Assembly (NCBI GenBank): GCA_012719115.1
Contig: JAAYAZ010000009.1
Location: 1-6,275, forward strand
Source: Dehalococcoidales bacterium
GTDB lineage: Bacteria > Chloroflexota > Dehalococcoidia > Dehalococcoidales > UBA5627
Direction of reading: 5' to 3'
Length of the DNA stretch: 6,275 nucleotides
The position numbers and the translations under genes were made by a program. The first letter of the stretch is position 1. Every line of letters begins with the position of its first letter. Positions 1 to 5,329 of this stretch are shown piece by piece. The notes below the pieces were generated by a model. The model was not told where the DNA came from. It made no database searches and saw only the letters and a program-made list of their open reading frames with translations.

Positions 1-153
1 GTTAAAAACGGGGTTATCGACCGCTATAAGGTGCGTACGGCTTCTTTTTGCAACTGGTGGGCAATCGAGCACGCCGTACTCGGAAACATTGTCCCCGATT
101 TCCCGGTAATCAATAAAAGCATGAATCGGTCTTATGCCGGAAACGACCTGTAG
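1..153 (+). CDS. Hydrogenase large subunit / NuoD-like protein, C-terminal 50 residues (partial)
   Basis: This is the 3' end of a gene that begins left of the window; frame 1 is open to a TAG at 151-153. The 50 visible residues look like the C-terminus of the catalytic large subunit of group 4 membrane-bound [NiFe] hydrogenases and the related NuoD subunit of complex I: an R-T-A-S-F segment, then D-F-P-V-I-N-K-S, ending S-Y-A-G-N-D-L. In true hydrogenases the last segment carries a D-P-C-x-x-C motif whose two cysteines bind nickel. My manual alignment puts Ser and Gly at those positions, so this subunit probably has no NiFe site. That fits complex I or the energy-converting hydrogenase-related (Ehr) class better than a working hydrogenase. 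The small-subunit-like gene starts 13 bases downstream, consistent with one operon. The family call rests on a short tail and is moderately sure. Confidence 0.72.
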   Translation, partial: VKNGVIDRYKVRTASFCNWWAIEHAVLGNIVPDFPVINKSMNRSYAGNDL

Positions 154-166
154 GTGATAAATTGAT

Positions 167-691
167 ATGATATTTGATATGCTGCGTAATTTCTTCGGTC
201 ATAAAATAGCGCCGGACATCGACCCGGAGCAGGAAGAGTTCGGAAAACTGGGATTGGAACTCCAGAAAAATATCGACGCCGTTTTCGGCAGGAGTTTAGC
301 AATACGCGAACTTGATTCCGGCAGTGACAATGCCGCCGAAATCGAATTGAACAGCCTCGGTACGCCCTATTATGACGTTGAACGTTTCGGCATATCCTTC
401 GTTGCTTCACCGCGACACGCCGATATTATCATGATTACCGGCGCAGTGACGCATAATATGGCGCTGGCTGTTAAAAAGACCTTTGAAGCTATGCCGCAGC
501 CCGGATTCGTAATTGCCGTCGGTGACGATGCCTGCAACGGCGGAATATACAAGGATAGCTACGCTGTGCTGGGCGGAGCCGATAAAATCCTACCTGTGGA
601 TATCAAGATTCCCGGAAATCCCCCCACCCCGCTTGAAATCATGAAGGGATTACTGGCATTGATGAACGCAATTAAACAGCAAAGACATTGA
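167..691 (+). CDS. Hydrogenase small subunit / NuoB-like protein lacking all four cluster cysteines
   Basis: The 174-residue protein belongs to the NuoB/HycG/EchC family, the small subunit next to the large subunit in complex I and group 4 hydrogenases. Family landmarks are clear: S-P-R-H-A-D-I-I-M-I-T-G at 81-92, M-P-Q-P-G-F-V-I-A-V-G-D at 109-120, N-G-G-I-Y-K-D-S-Y at 124-132 and the P-V-D-I-K-I-P-G segment at 143-150. The four cysteines that hold the [4Fe-4S] cluster (N2 in complex I) are replaced: Asp54 and Ala57 in the G-S-C-N-x-C region, Asp121 in the G-D-C region and Asn151 in P-G-C-P-P. One cysteine (Cys123) remains at a non-ligand position. The frame is intact and the rest well conserved, so this looks like a functional cluster-free relative rather than a decayed gene. 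The start has an AGGTGAT Shine-Dalgarno about 8 bases upstream. It appears to be the last gene of its operon. Confidence 0.85.
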   Translation: MIFDMLRNFFGHKIAPDIDPEQEEFGKLGLELQKNIDAVFGRSLAIRELDSGSDNAAEIELNSLGTPYYDVERFGISFVASPRHADIIMITGAVTHNMALAVKKTFEAMPQPGFVIAVGDDACNGGIYKDSYAVLGGADKILPVDIKIPGNPPTPLEIMKGLLALMNAIKQQRH

Positions 692-953
692 TGTCCTTGC
701 TAGAAGTGTTTCTAAATTGTTATTCTAATTTCCAAACGACTGGAAAGAACAAATCTAACACAATAAGAGAGGGGCAACAAAACAATCTCATTGATTCAAC
801 TTAAATACTACAATTGTCTTACTATATTCTAACGTAGAGATTGATGAATAAACCAATGCCATCTATTATTTGGTGTAAAAGGCCTCTGGCAGTCCTCTCT
901 CTATACAAAAGTTATAAACAGGCAATTCCCATTCCTGCGATTTACGATTGATA
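692..953. other. AT-rich intergenic stretch without a recognisable gene
   Basis: About 260 bases between the hydrogenase-like operon and the terminator of the transporter operon. I see no tRNA-like element, repeat array or coding frame with family resemblance. The only open frame with a start is a 37-codon one at 691-804, with low-complexity composition and no clear ribosome binding site. The stretch is probably the 3' untranslated region of the hydrogenase-like operon. Confidence 0.6.
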
Positions 954-986
954 AAAAAAGAGGGGGCTTATAGCCCCCTCTTTTTT
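954..986 (-). terminator. Intrinsic terminator of the opuA operon, probably bidirectional
   Basis: A 9-bp G+C-rich stem (960-968 with 972-980) has a three-base loop and is flanked by an A run on the left and a T run on the right, which extend the stem by six more A-T pairs. Read on the minus strand, the hairpin is followed by seven U residues, about 30 bases after the stop codon of the binding-protein gene. Read on the plus strand it also ends in a six-U run, so it could stop transcripts from the hydrogenase-like operon as well. The two operons converge here. Confidence 0.92.
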
Positions 987-1014
987 ATTTATTTATTTCA
1001 ATATATCTAAAATT

Positions 1015-1878
1015 CTATGACAGCCATGTATTAACAATGTCACGATTATCTTCTACCCAGGTACTGGCGGCTTCCGCCGGGTCCATTCCATCTACGTTAA
1101 TCATATACATAACTTCACCGAGCTGGTCTGCGGTTATTGTCCATTTTGAGAAAAATTCTGCCGCATCGGGGAAATCCTCGGTAAATCCATCTCTACCGAT
1201 AATAACGATTTCTTCCTGCCCGCCATAGGTAAGTTCAGGGTCCTCAAGCATCTTCAAATCATAGGCGAAGAACTTCCAGTGCGGAGCCCAACCGGTCACG
1301 GCTATCCATTCATTCCTGTCAATGGAGCGTTCGAGCTCGGCAATCATTGCAGGATCACTGGAGGCAACCAGCTCCCAGTCATCCAACCCATAGGTCGGCA
1401 TAGTGCTATTTTTTGTAGCTTCCATGATGCCGGCACCGGCGTCGATACCTACAATGCGGCCCTTAAATTCATCTTTATAGTCTTTCATTTCGGCTATCGA
1501 ATCGATGGTCACATAAGATGGAACTACCAGCGCAAGTACTGCCTGGTCGAACACAACACCTAACTTTTCGACATCATCCATGTATTCTTCCCAGTAGGAA
1601 GCGTGCGTATAGGGAAGCCAGGCGGTAGTAAATACATCCTGGTCACCGGTAGCAACCGAAGACCACATGACACCCGCCTGAACAGTGGTGAGTTCAACTT
1701 CATATCCCATCTCTTCCAAAATATACTGTGCAATATGGGATTCTGCTTCAGCGCAAGCCCATTGGACGTAGGGAATTTTAATGGTTTTTTCGCCTGCATC
1801 ACAACCGACCAACATTCCGGCTGATAAAATGACAGTAGCTAATACCGCTACCATTGAATAACCAATTTTCTTAAACAT
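1015..1878 (-). CDS. opuAC: Glycine betaine ABC transporter substrate-binding lipoprotein (OpuAC/ProX type)
   Basis: The 287-residue protein is the extracellular receptor of a betaine-type osmoprotectant importer. Residues 1-25 form a lipoprotein signal peptide: a K-K start, a hydrophobic core and the lipobox L-V-G-C with Cys26 as the lipidated residue, so the mature protein is membrane-anchored. The OpuAC signature A-W-L-P-Y-T-H-A-S-Y-W lies at 86-96 and a T-G-W-A-P-H-W motif at 195-201. Members of this family hold the trimethylammonium group in a cage of aromatic side chains; Trp40, Trp87 and Trp197 are candidates here by position, but I cannot assign them without an alignment. The length is close to Bacillus OpuAC. 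The start is set by a strong GAGGAGG site 5-10 bases upstream. It is the last gene of the operon, 93 bases after the permease and just before the terminator. Substrate among betaine, proline betaine and carnitine is not decided by sequence. Confidence 0.95.
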   Translation of the reverse strand: MFKKIGYSMVAVLATVILSAGMLVGCDAGEKTIKIPYVQWACAEAESHIAQYILEEMGYEVELTTVQAGVMWSSVATGDQDVFTTAWLPYTHASYWEEYMDDVEKLGVVFDQAVLALVVPSYVTIDSIAEMKDYKDEFKGRIVGIDAGAGIMEATKNSTMPTYGLDDWELVASSDPAMIAELERSIDRNEWIAVTGWAPHWKFFAYDLKMLEDPELTYGGQEEIVIIGRDGFTEDFPDAAEFFSKWTITADQLGEVMYMINVDGMDPAEAASTWVEDNRDIVNTWLS

Positions 1879-1955
1879 GTTTTCCTCCTCTTTCTAATAG
1901 TTTTAGGTTATCCTTACGGAAACTTTATCTATTTTGCATCCCCCCTTTCTTTACA

Positions 1956-1982
1956 AAGCTGCTTATATTATTTAAGCTGCTT
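1956..1982. repeat. Two copies of AAGCTGCTT between permease and binding-protein genes
   Basis: The 9-base word AAGCTGCTT occurs at 1956-1964 and again at 1974-1982, 18 bases apart; the second copy overlaps the permease stop codon. Each copy is itself palindromic around a central T. Together they allow a small hairpin with 5-bp arms (1961-1965 with 1973-1977). It may affect relative expression of the two genes, or be chance. Confidence 0.4.
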
Positions 1983-2904
1983 GCTCTATCTCTTCTTTAT
2001 TTTCTTCTTTTTTCTGTTTTCGATAATTATTATATTTTTCGATTAGTCTTGATAACGGAGTTTGCTTCCCCGAACCGACATTACGACTCATTCTATCCAA
2101 AACCATAGCCAGTATGACTATTGCAAGGCCGCTTTCAAAGCCGAGCGACAGGTCAAGCCGGCTTAGGGAATACAGTACTACCTCACCCAAACCGCGGGCG
2201 CCGATCATCGATGCGATGACAACCATTGAAATACCCAGCATTATACACTGATTTACACCTGCCATTATGCTCGGTAGTGCCAACGGTAACTCAACCTTTC
2301 TAAGCACCTGCCGGTCATTGGCACCGAAAGCTATTGACATTTCCTTCATCTCAAGAGGAACCTGTGTTATTCCAAGATAGGTCAATCGAACAGGCGGAGG
2401 AATGGCAAATATCACGGTCGCAAACAAGCCGGGTACCACTCCGATACCGAACAGCATCGCTGCCGGAATCAGATAAACAAATGGAGGCATGGTCTGCATA
2501 AAATCGAGTATAGGCCGCATAAAGCCCTCTAATTTCCGGCTGCGCGTCATTAGGATTCCGGTGGGTATACCTATAACCAGAGCAATAGCAACGCCTACAA
2601 CCACTAAAACCAGTGTATCAACAAGTTCCGGCCAAAGTCCCATGTTCCATACCAGCGCCAGACCAATTGCGCTAAGTATAGCCGTTAATTTATTTGTGAT
2701 TAACCATATAATTATAGAAAATATGATAATCAGAATTACGGGATGCACCCATAATAAACCGTCACTTAATGCGCCGCTAACGGCACTAAGCACATCGCTG
2801 ACAAAATCAAAAATCACACTGAGGTTTTTTATCAGCCATCTGACAAACCACTCGATGGCATCACCTAAAGGCAGTTTGGGTAATTCAAGACTCGGCAATA
2901 CCAT
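1972..2904 (-). CDS. opuAB: Glycine betaine ABC transporter permease (OpuAB/ProW type)
   Basis: This is the membrane channel of the importer. With the start chosen it has 310 residues and opens with L-P-S-L-E-L-P-K-L-P-L-G, as OpuAB proteins do. Hydrophobic segments lie at about 27-44, 55-69, 74-87, 95-118, 142-168, 214-236 and 257-268. The cytoplasmic EAA loop that docks on the ATPase is at about 188-211 (E-M-S-I-A-F-G-A through L-P-S-I-M). The tail after 285 is highly charged. The gene overlaps the end of the ATPase gene, implying translational coupling. The start is uncertain: the ATG at 2922 has no Shine-Dalgarno, the ATG at 2904 fits homology but sits only two bases after an AAGGGGG site, and a TTG at 2898 has the ideal 8-base spacing from that site. 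All three give the same core protein. Confidence 0.94.
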   Translation of the reverse strand: MVLPSLELPKLPLGDAIEWFVRWLIKNLSVIFDFVSDVLSAVSGALSDGLLWVHPVILIIIFSIIIWLITNKLTAILSAIGLALVWNMGLWPELVDTLVLVVVGVAIALVIGIPTGILMTRSRKLEGFMRPILDFMQTMPPFVYLIPAAMLFGIGVVPGLFATVIFAIPPPVRLTYLGITQVPLEMKEMSIAFGANDRQVLRKVELPLALPSIMAGVNQCIMLGISMVVIASMIGARGLGEVVLYSLSRLDLSLGFESGLAIVILAMVLDRMSRNVGSGKQTPLSRLIEKYNNYRKQKKEENKEEIEQAA

Positions 2905-4090
2905 CACCCCCTTTTCTTTCATCCAGTGTCATCAACAAGACACTGTGAGTTATCACACCCAGGAAACGACCGTTTTCATCGACAACCGCCAGGTCCTTTT
3001 CCGCGCTGCGCAACTCAGAATAGACATCTCTCATTATGGTATCGGCGGAAACTGTATTGGCTTCTTTTATTACGTCGGTAAAACTCTTTTCCCGCTTTTG
3101 CGCCAGTGGTAAGAGGTCTTCCTTCATCACTAAACCTACCAGCTTATACCTGGGACCGAGAACAAAGAGATAATCCGTGTCCGCTTTTTTCATTCTGTGC
3201 AATGCAACCGATGCACTTTCAGTATCTCGAACAAGCTCTCTTGGCCATTTCGAGATACTCCTGGCATCCAATATTTTTGATACATCGACACCCTGAATGA
3301 ACCTGTCAACATAATCGTTGGCCGGTTCGGAAAGTATTTCATCCGCCGTTCCAATCTGTTCAATGGCGCCGTCACGCATGATGGCAATTCTGTCACCAAG
3401 CCTCAATGCTTCATCGAGGTCATGGGTTACGAAAACAACTGTTTTCTTGATTTCTCTTTGCAGAGATACCAGTTCCTCCTGCATTTCAGCACGTATAAGC
3501 GCGTCCAACGCGCCGAAGGGCTCATCCATCAACAGGATTCCTGACTCCATAACCAGCGCCCGCGCCAGACCTACCCTTTGTTTCATTCCGCCGCTCAGTT
3601 CATCGGGAAGTTTATCTTTCCACTCTTCCAGACCTACGCTAATCAGCGCTTTCTGCGCCCTTTCCCGCCTCTCCTCATAAGGGACACCCCTTAATTCAAG
3701 CCCGAAAGCGACGTTATCAGTAATAGTACGGTTCGGCAAGAGCGCAAAATGCTGAAAAACCATACTTATTTCTTCACCGCGCAGTTTCCGCAATTGTTCC
3801 TCGTTTAATTCTTCCACCGCCTTACCATCCACTAAAAGTGAACCGGAAGTGGGCATTAGCAAACCATTGATACATCGCAGTAGAGTGGATTTTCCGCTTC
3901 CTGATAAACCGATGATAACAAAGATTTCGCCCTCAGCGATTTCAAAATTGACGCCTGCCACCCCAACGGTTAAGCCGGTTTCCTGGATAATTTCACTGCG
4001 CGAAAGCCCCTGGTTAAATAGTTCCAGGGCTTTATCTGTGTTTTCTCCGTAGATTTTTACCAGATTTTTCGCTTCTATTTTAGCTGTCAT
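2885..4090 (-). CDS. opuAA: Glycine betaine ABC transporter ATP-binding protein with CBS domains (OpuAA/ProV type)
   Basis: The 401-residue ATPase powers the osmoprotectant importer. The ProV/OpuAA-specific N-terminus (A-L-E-L-F-N-Q-G, R-S-E-I-I-Q-E-T-G) precedes the nucleotide-binding domain: Walker A G-L-S-G-S-G-K-S-T at 61-69, Q-loop Gln113, signature L-S-G-G-M-K-Q-R at 165-172, Walker B I-L-L-M-D-E-P at 185-191 and switch His223. Residues from about 280 to 390 form tandem CBS modules, which in related OpuA systems sense ionic strength or bind cyclic di-AMP; whether this one does is inference. The length matches the family. The start at 4090 has AAAGG six bases upstream. It is the first gene of the operon and follows a long leader from a strong promoter. 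All catalytic motifs are intact. Confidence 0.96.
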   Translation of the reverse strand: MTAKIEAKNLVKIYGENTDKALELFNQGLSRSEIIQETGLTVGVAGVNFEIAEGEIFVIIGLSGSGKSTLLRCINGLLMPTSGSLLVDGKAVEELNEEQLRKLRGEEISMVFQHFALLPNRTITDNVAFGLELRGVPYEERRERAQKALISVGLEEWKDKLPDELSGGMKQRVGLARALVMESGILLMDEPFGALDALIRAEMQEELVSLQREIKKTVVFVTHDLDEALRLGDRIAIMRDGAIEQIGTADEILSEPANDYVDRFIQGVDVSKILDARSISKWPRELVRDTESASVALHRMKKADTDYLFVLGPRYKLVGLVMKEDLLPLAQKREKSFTDVIKEANTVSADTIMRDVYSELRSAEKDLAVVDENGRFLGVITHSVLLMTLDERKGGDGIAES

Positions 4091-4134
4091 ATCATACCTT
4101 TAAAATTAAAATCGATTGCCACCTGGTACAAGAG

Positions 4135-4228
4135 TTCCATCACGGCACAAAACCGCCTTAAAATTCTGTTAATCTGAGATAGTGGGCAGCAACCCGCTTA
4201 GAATTACCACCCTGAGTGTCGGATGGAA
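4135..4228 (-). ncRNA. Possible structured leader RNA in the opuA 5' untranslated region
   Basis: On the minus-strand transcript, 4228-4216 can pair with 4148-4135: seven bp (UUCCAUC with GAUGGAA), a bulged U, two bp, one mismatch and three bp, 12 pairs in all. Inside it, 4205-4200 (AAUUCU) pairs perfectly with 4167-4162 (AGAAUU), enclosing a short GGG/CCC hairpin. Such a closed nested fold, between promoter and first gene, is the layout of a cis-regulatory RNA. I do not recognise a known class; the cyclic-di-AMP ydaO pattern often found near osmolyte transporters is not visible. Pairing was found by eye, without energy calculation or covariation. Confidence 0.35.
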
Positions 4229-4237
4229 TGTTGAATA

Positions 4238-4278
4238 TATAGTAAAACTATAATCTTTATGATAAACGATTTGATAAA
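4238..4278. repeat. Cluster of short inverted and direct repeats in the opuA leader
   Basis: An inverted repeat TATAGT-AAA-ACTATA spans 4238-4252. Next to it, TGATAAA occurs twice (4260-4266 and 4272-4278), the copies 12 bases apart, and the first is part of a TTTAT-G-ATAAA palindrome at 4256-4266. The group lies 55-100 bases downstream of the predicted transcription start. It could be a binding site for a regulator or part of leader folding; the region is AT-rich, so chance repeats are likely enough to keep confidence low. Confidence 0.3.
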
Positions 4279-4341
4279 TAAAGAGATTTATTGGGCTACA
4301 AGGCTATTGTAATAGTGAATCCCCCTTCTTTTATTGTTTTT

Positions 4342-4370
4342 ATAATAGCTTTATCACCCCTATTTGTCAA
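4342..4370 (-). promoter_or_regulatory. Sigma-70/sigma-A promoter of the opuA operon
   Basis: On the minus strand a consensus -35 box TTGACA (4370-4365) is followed after exactly 17 bases by TATTAT (4347-4342), five of six matches to the -10 consensus. The expected start is near 4335, giving a leader of about 245 bases before opuAA. No other promoter this good lies between the flavoprotein gene and opuAA, so the transporter is probably transcribed independently of the flavoprotein gene. Confidence 0.78.
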
Positions 4371-4466
4371 TGTTTTTTGGTTATTTGGGGCTTCTTCAAA
4401 GCTAAAAAAGTCGGTAACACCAGGCAATAATTCACATATTATTTTGCGTAAAAATCGGGGTTTTTA
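4371..4466. other. Spacer between the flavoprotein stop and the opuA promoter
   Basis: This is the downstream part of the 376-base gap 4091-4466. I see no convincing terminator for the flavoprotein gene: a weak GCUU/AAGC hairpin and an A5-C4G-A-T5 stretch are present, but neither has both a stable stem and a U run. Some read-through into the opuA operon is possible. Confidence 0.45.
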
Positions 4467-5066
4467 TTATTTTATGGCATTTGCAAGTTGCTTTCCCAGA
4501 GATTCAGCGCTATTTAACAGCTCGGGATACTGCAGCACCTTACCTTTTTTGAAAACACCGGTTACCGGCAGCTCTGCGATAATCTCATATCCCAAAGCTT
4601 CAAGAGGGAGCCTCATTGCCTTCAATGTCAGGTCTATCCCGCTTTCCTTACTGCCTACCTGTTCCGCCACCGCCGCAATGATCGCTTTTCTGCCCTGCCT
4701 GCCCAACCTGCTCGACCACTTTCCGGGGCGCTCATCATCGAAATCATAGAAACAGTACAGTCTATCAATAAATGATTTCATTATGGCGGTTATATTGTAA
4801 TTATGAACCGGAGAAACCAGAATCAATCCCGCCGATTCGATAATTTTGGGATAAATAAACTGCATGTCATCGCTAAGCCCGGTGCAGGTTTTATCCTTGC
4901 GGCATCTCTCGCAACCCGTACAGGTTTGGAAGTTATAATCTCTTAACCGGACTTCCTCGGCAGTAATGTTTACGTCCCGCGCACCCTTAAGAAAGTAGCT
5001 TATCAGAATATCCGAGTTCCCACCTGCTCTCGGGCTTCCCCCAACACACAATATCTTATTAACCAT
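4467..5066 (-). CDS. Iron-sulfur flavoprotein (Isf-like), NADPH-dependent FMN reductase family
   Basis: The 199-residue cytoplasmic protein has a flavodoxin-like fold. The N-terminal strand I-L-C-V-G-G-S-P-R-A-G-G-N-S-D (5-19) is the FMN phosphate loop, and S-P-V-H-N-Y-N-I-T-A-I-M-K-S-F-I-D-R (85-102) is the second flavin-contact region. Cys49, Cys52, Cys55 and Cys61 form C-x2-C-x2-C-x5-C, the compact motif that binds a [4Fe-4S] cluster in the Isf proteins of methanogens and other anaerobes. Proteins of this type move electrons between ferredoxin-like partners and flavin, or reduce oxygen species or quinones; the substrate here is unknown. The start has GAGGAG nine bases upstream. It stands alone on the minus strand, divergent from ectA, with the opuA operon downstream. 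No osmotic function is evident, so its position may be incidental. Confidence 0.85.
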   Translation of the reverse strand: MVNKILCVGGSPRAGGNSDILISYFLKGARDVNITAEEVRLRDYNFQTCTGCERCRKDKTCTGLSDDMQFIYPKIIESAGLILVSPVHNYNITAIMKSFIDRLYCFYDFDDERPGKWSSRLGRQGRKAIIAAVAEQVGSKESGIDLTLKAMRLPLEALGYEIIAELPVTGVFKKGKVLQYPELLNSAESLGKQLANAIK

Positions 5067-5102
5067 CTTAAAATGCTCCTCTTTTTCATTCTGACATATT
5101 TA

Positions 5103-5132
5103 ATATTATTGCATAAAACACGTATAAAACAA
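5103..5132 (-). promoter_or_regulatory. Possible promoter of the flavoprotein gene
   Basis: On the minus strand TTGTTT (5132-5127) and TAATAT (5108-5103) are separated by 18 bases, about 20 bases upstream of the GAGGAG site. Both boxes are weak matches (three and four of six) in AT-rich sequence, so the assignment is tentative. Confidence 0.3.
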
Positions 5133-5152
5133 CATATAAAAAACCTTTGTAA

Positions 5153-5181
5153 TTGAAAAATAACGCTCAAAATGCTACAAT
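5153..5181 (+). promoter_or_regulatory. Sigma-70/sigma-A promoter of the ect operon
   Basis: TTGAAA (5153-5158) and TACAAT (5176-5181) each match the consensus at five of six positions and are exactly 17 bases apart. Transcription would start near 5188, leaving about 135 bases before ectA. It lies back to back with the flavoprotein gene, so the 255-base divergent region serves both directions. Confidence 0.65.
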
Positions 5182-5238
5182 AACACTTAATAGAAGCCAA
5201 AAAACCTGACAACTCGGACTTTTAATAATTTCAGAAAA

Positions 5239-5276
5239 GGATTGAAATTGAATCCGCTGTAAAGACTGTTTATAGC
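5239..5276 (+). promoter_or_regulatory. Two adjacent hairpins in the ectA leader
   Basis: In the predicted ectA leader, GGATT (5239-5243) pairs with AATCC (5251-5255), and directly after it GCTGTAAA (5256-5263) pairs with TTTATAGC (5269-5276), eight pairs including one G-U. An alternative GACTG/CAGTC pairing (5264-5268 with 5276-5280) competes with the second stem. No U run follows, so this is not a terminator. It may be a regulatory leader, but pairing was judged by eye. Confidence 0.3.
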
Positions 5277-5314
5277 AGTCAAGGAGAAACCAGCCGTTAA
5301 GCACACCTGTTAAA

Positions 5315-5329
5315 GTTATCAATGATAAC
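5315..5329 (+). promoter_or_regulatory. Perfect 15-base palindrome over the ectA start codon
   Basis: GTTATCA-A-TGATAAC has 7-bp arms around a single A, and that A is the first base of the ATG at 5322. In DNA it could be an operator; in RNA it would fold as a 5-bp stem (GUUAU with AUAAC) with CAAUG in the loop, placing the start codon in a hairpin. No ordinary Shine-Dalgarno lies before this ATG; the nearest AAGGAG is at 5281-5286, some 35 bases away. Confidence 0.45.

Noticed and set aside
691..804. 37-codon frame starting at the stop codon of the NuoB-like gene (TGATG overlap)
   Set aside because: No Shine-Dalgarno at proper spacing, low-complexity composition rich in Asn, Ser and Thr, and no resemblance to any family I know.
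2489..3112. Long open frame on the plus strand opposite opuAB and opuAA
   Set aside because: It lies antisense to two well-identified genes, its translation has no domain features, and its length follows from codon bias on the other strand.
4204..4213. AGGGTGGTAA on the minus strand, resembling the start of the T-box consensus
   Set aside because: The following ACCGCG part is missing, no terminator or antiterminator pair follows, and a solute transporter is not a usual T-box target. A ten-base resemblance alone is not enough.
4091..4341. Cyclic-di-AMP (ydaO), SAM, TPP, cobalamin, glycine or guanidine riboswitch in the opuA leader
   Set aside because: I looked for the conserved core words of each class on the minus strand and did not find them in the right order.
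4291..4749. Plus-strand frame across the opuA promoter and the end of the flavoprotein gene
   Set aside because: Half is antisense to the flavoprotein gene and half is non-coding promoter sequence; no ribosome binding site or family resemblance.
5003..5212. Minus-strand frame of 69 codons over the divergent ectA/flavoprotein promoter region
   Set aside because: It overlaps the flavoprotein N-terminus in another frame and runs through the two promoters; composition is that of translated AT-rich non-coding DNA.
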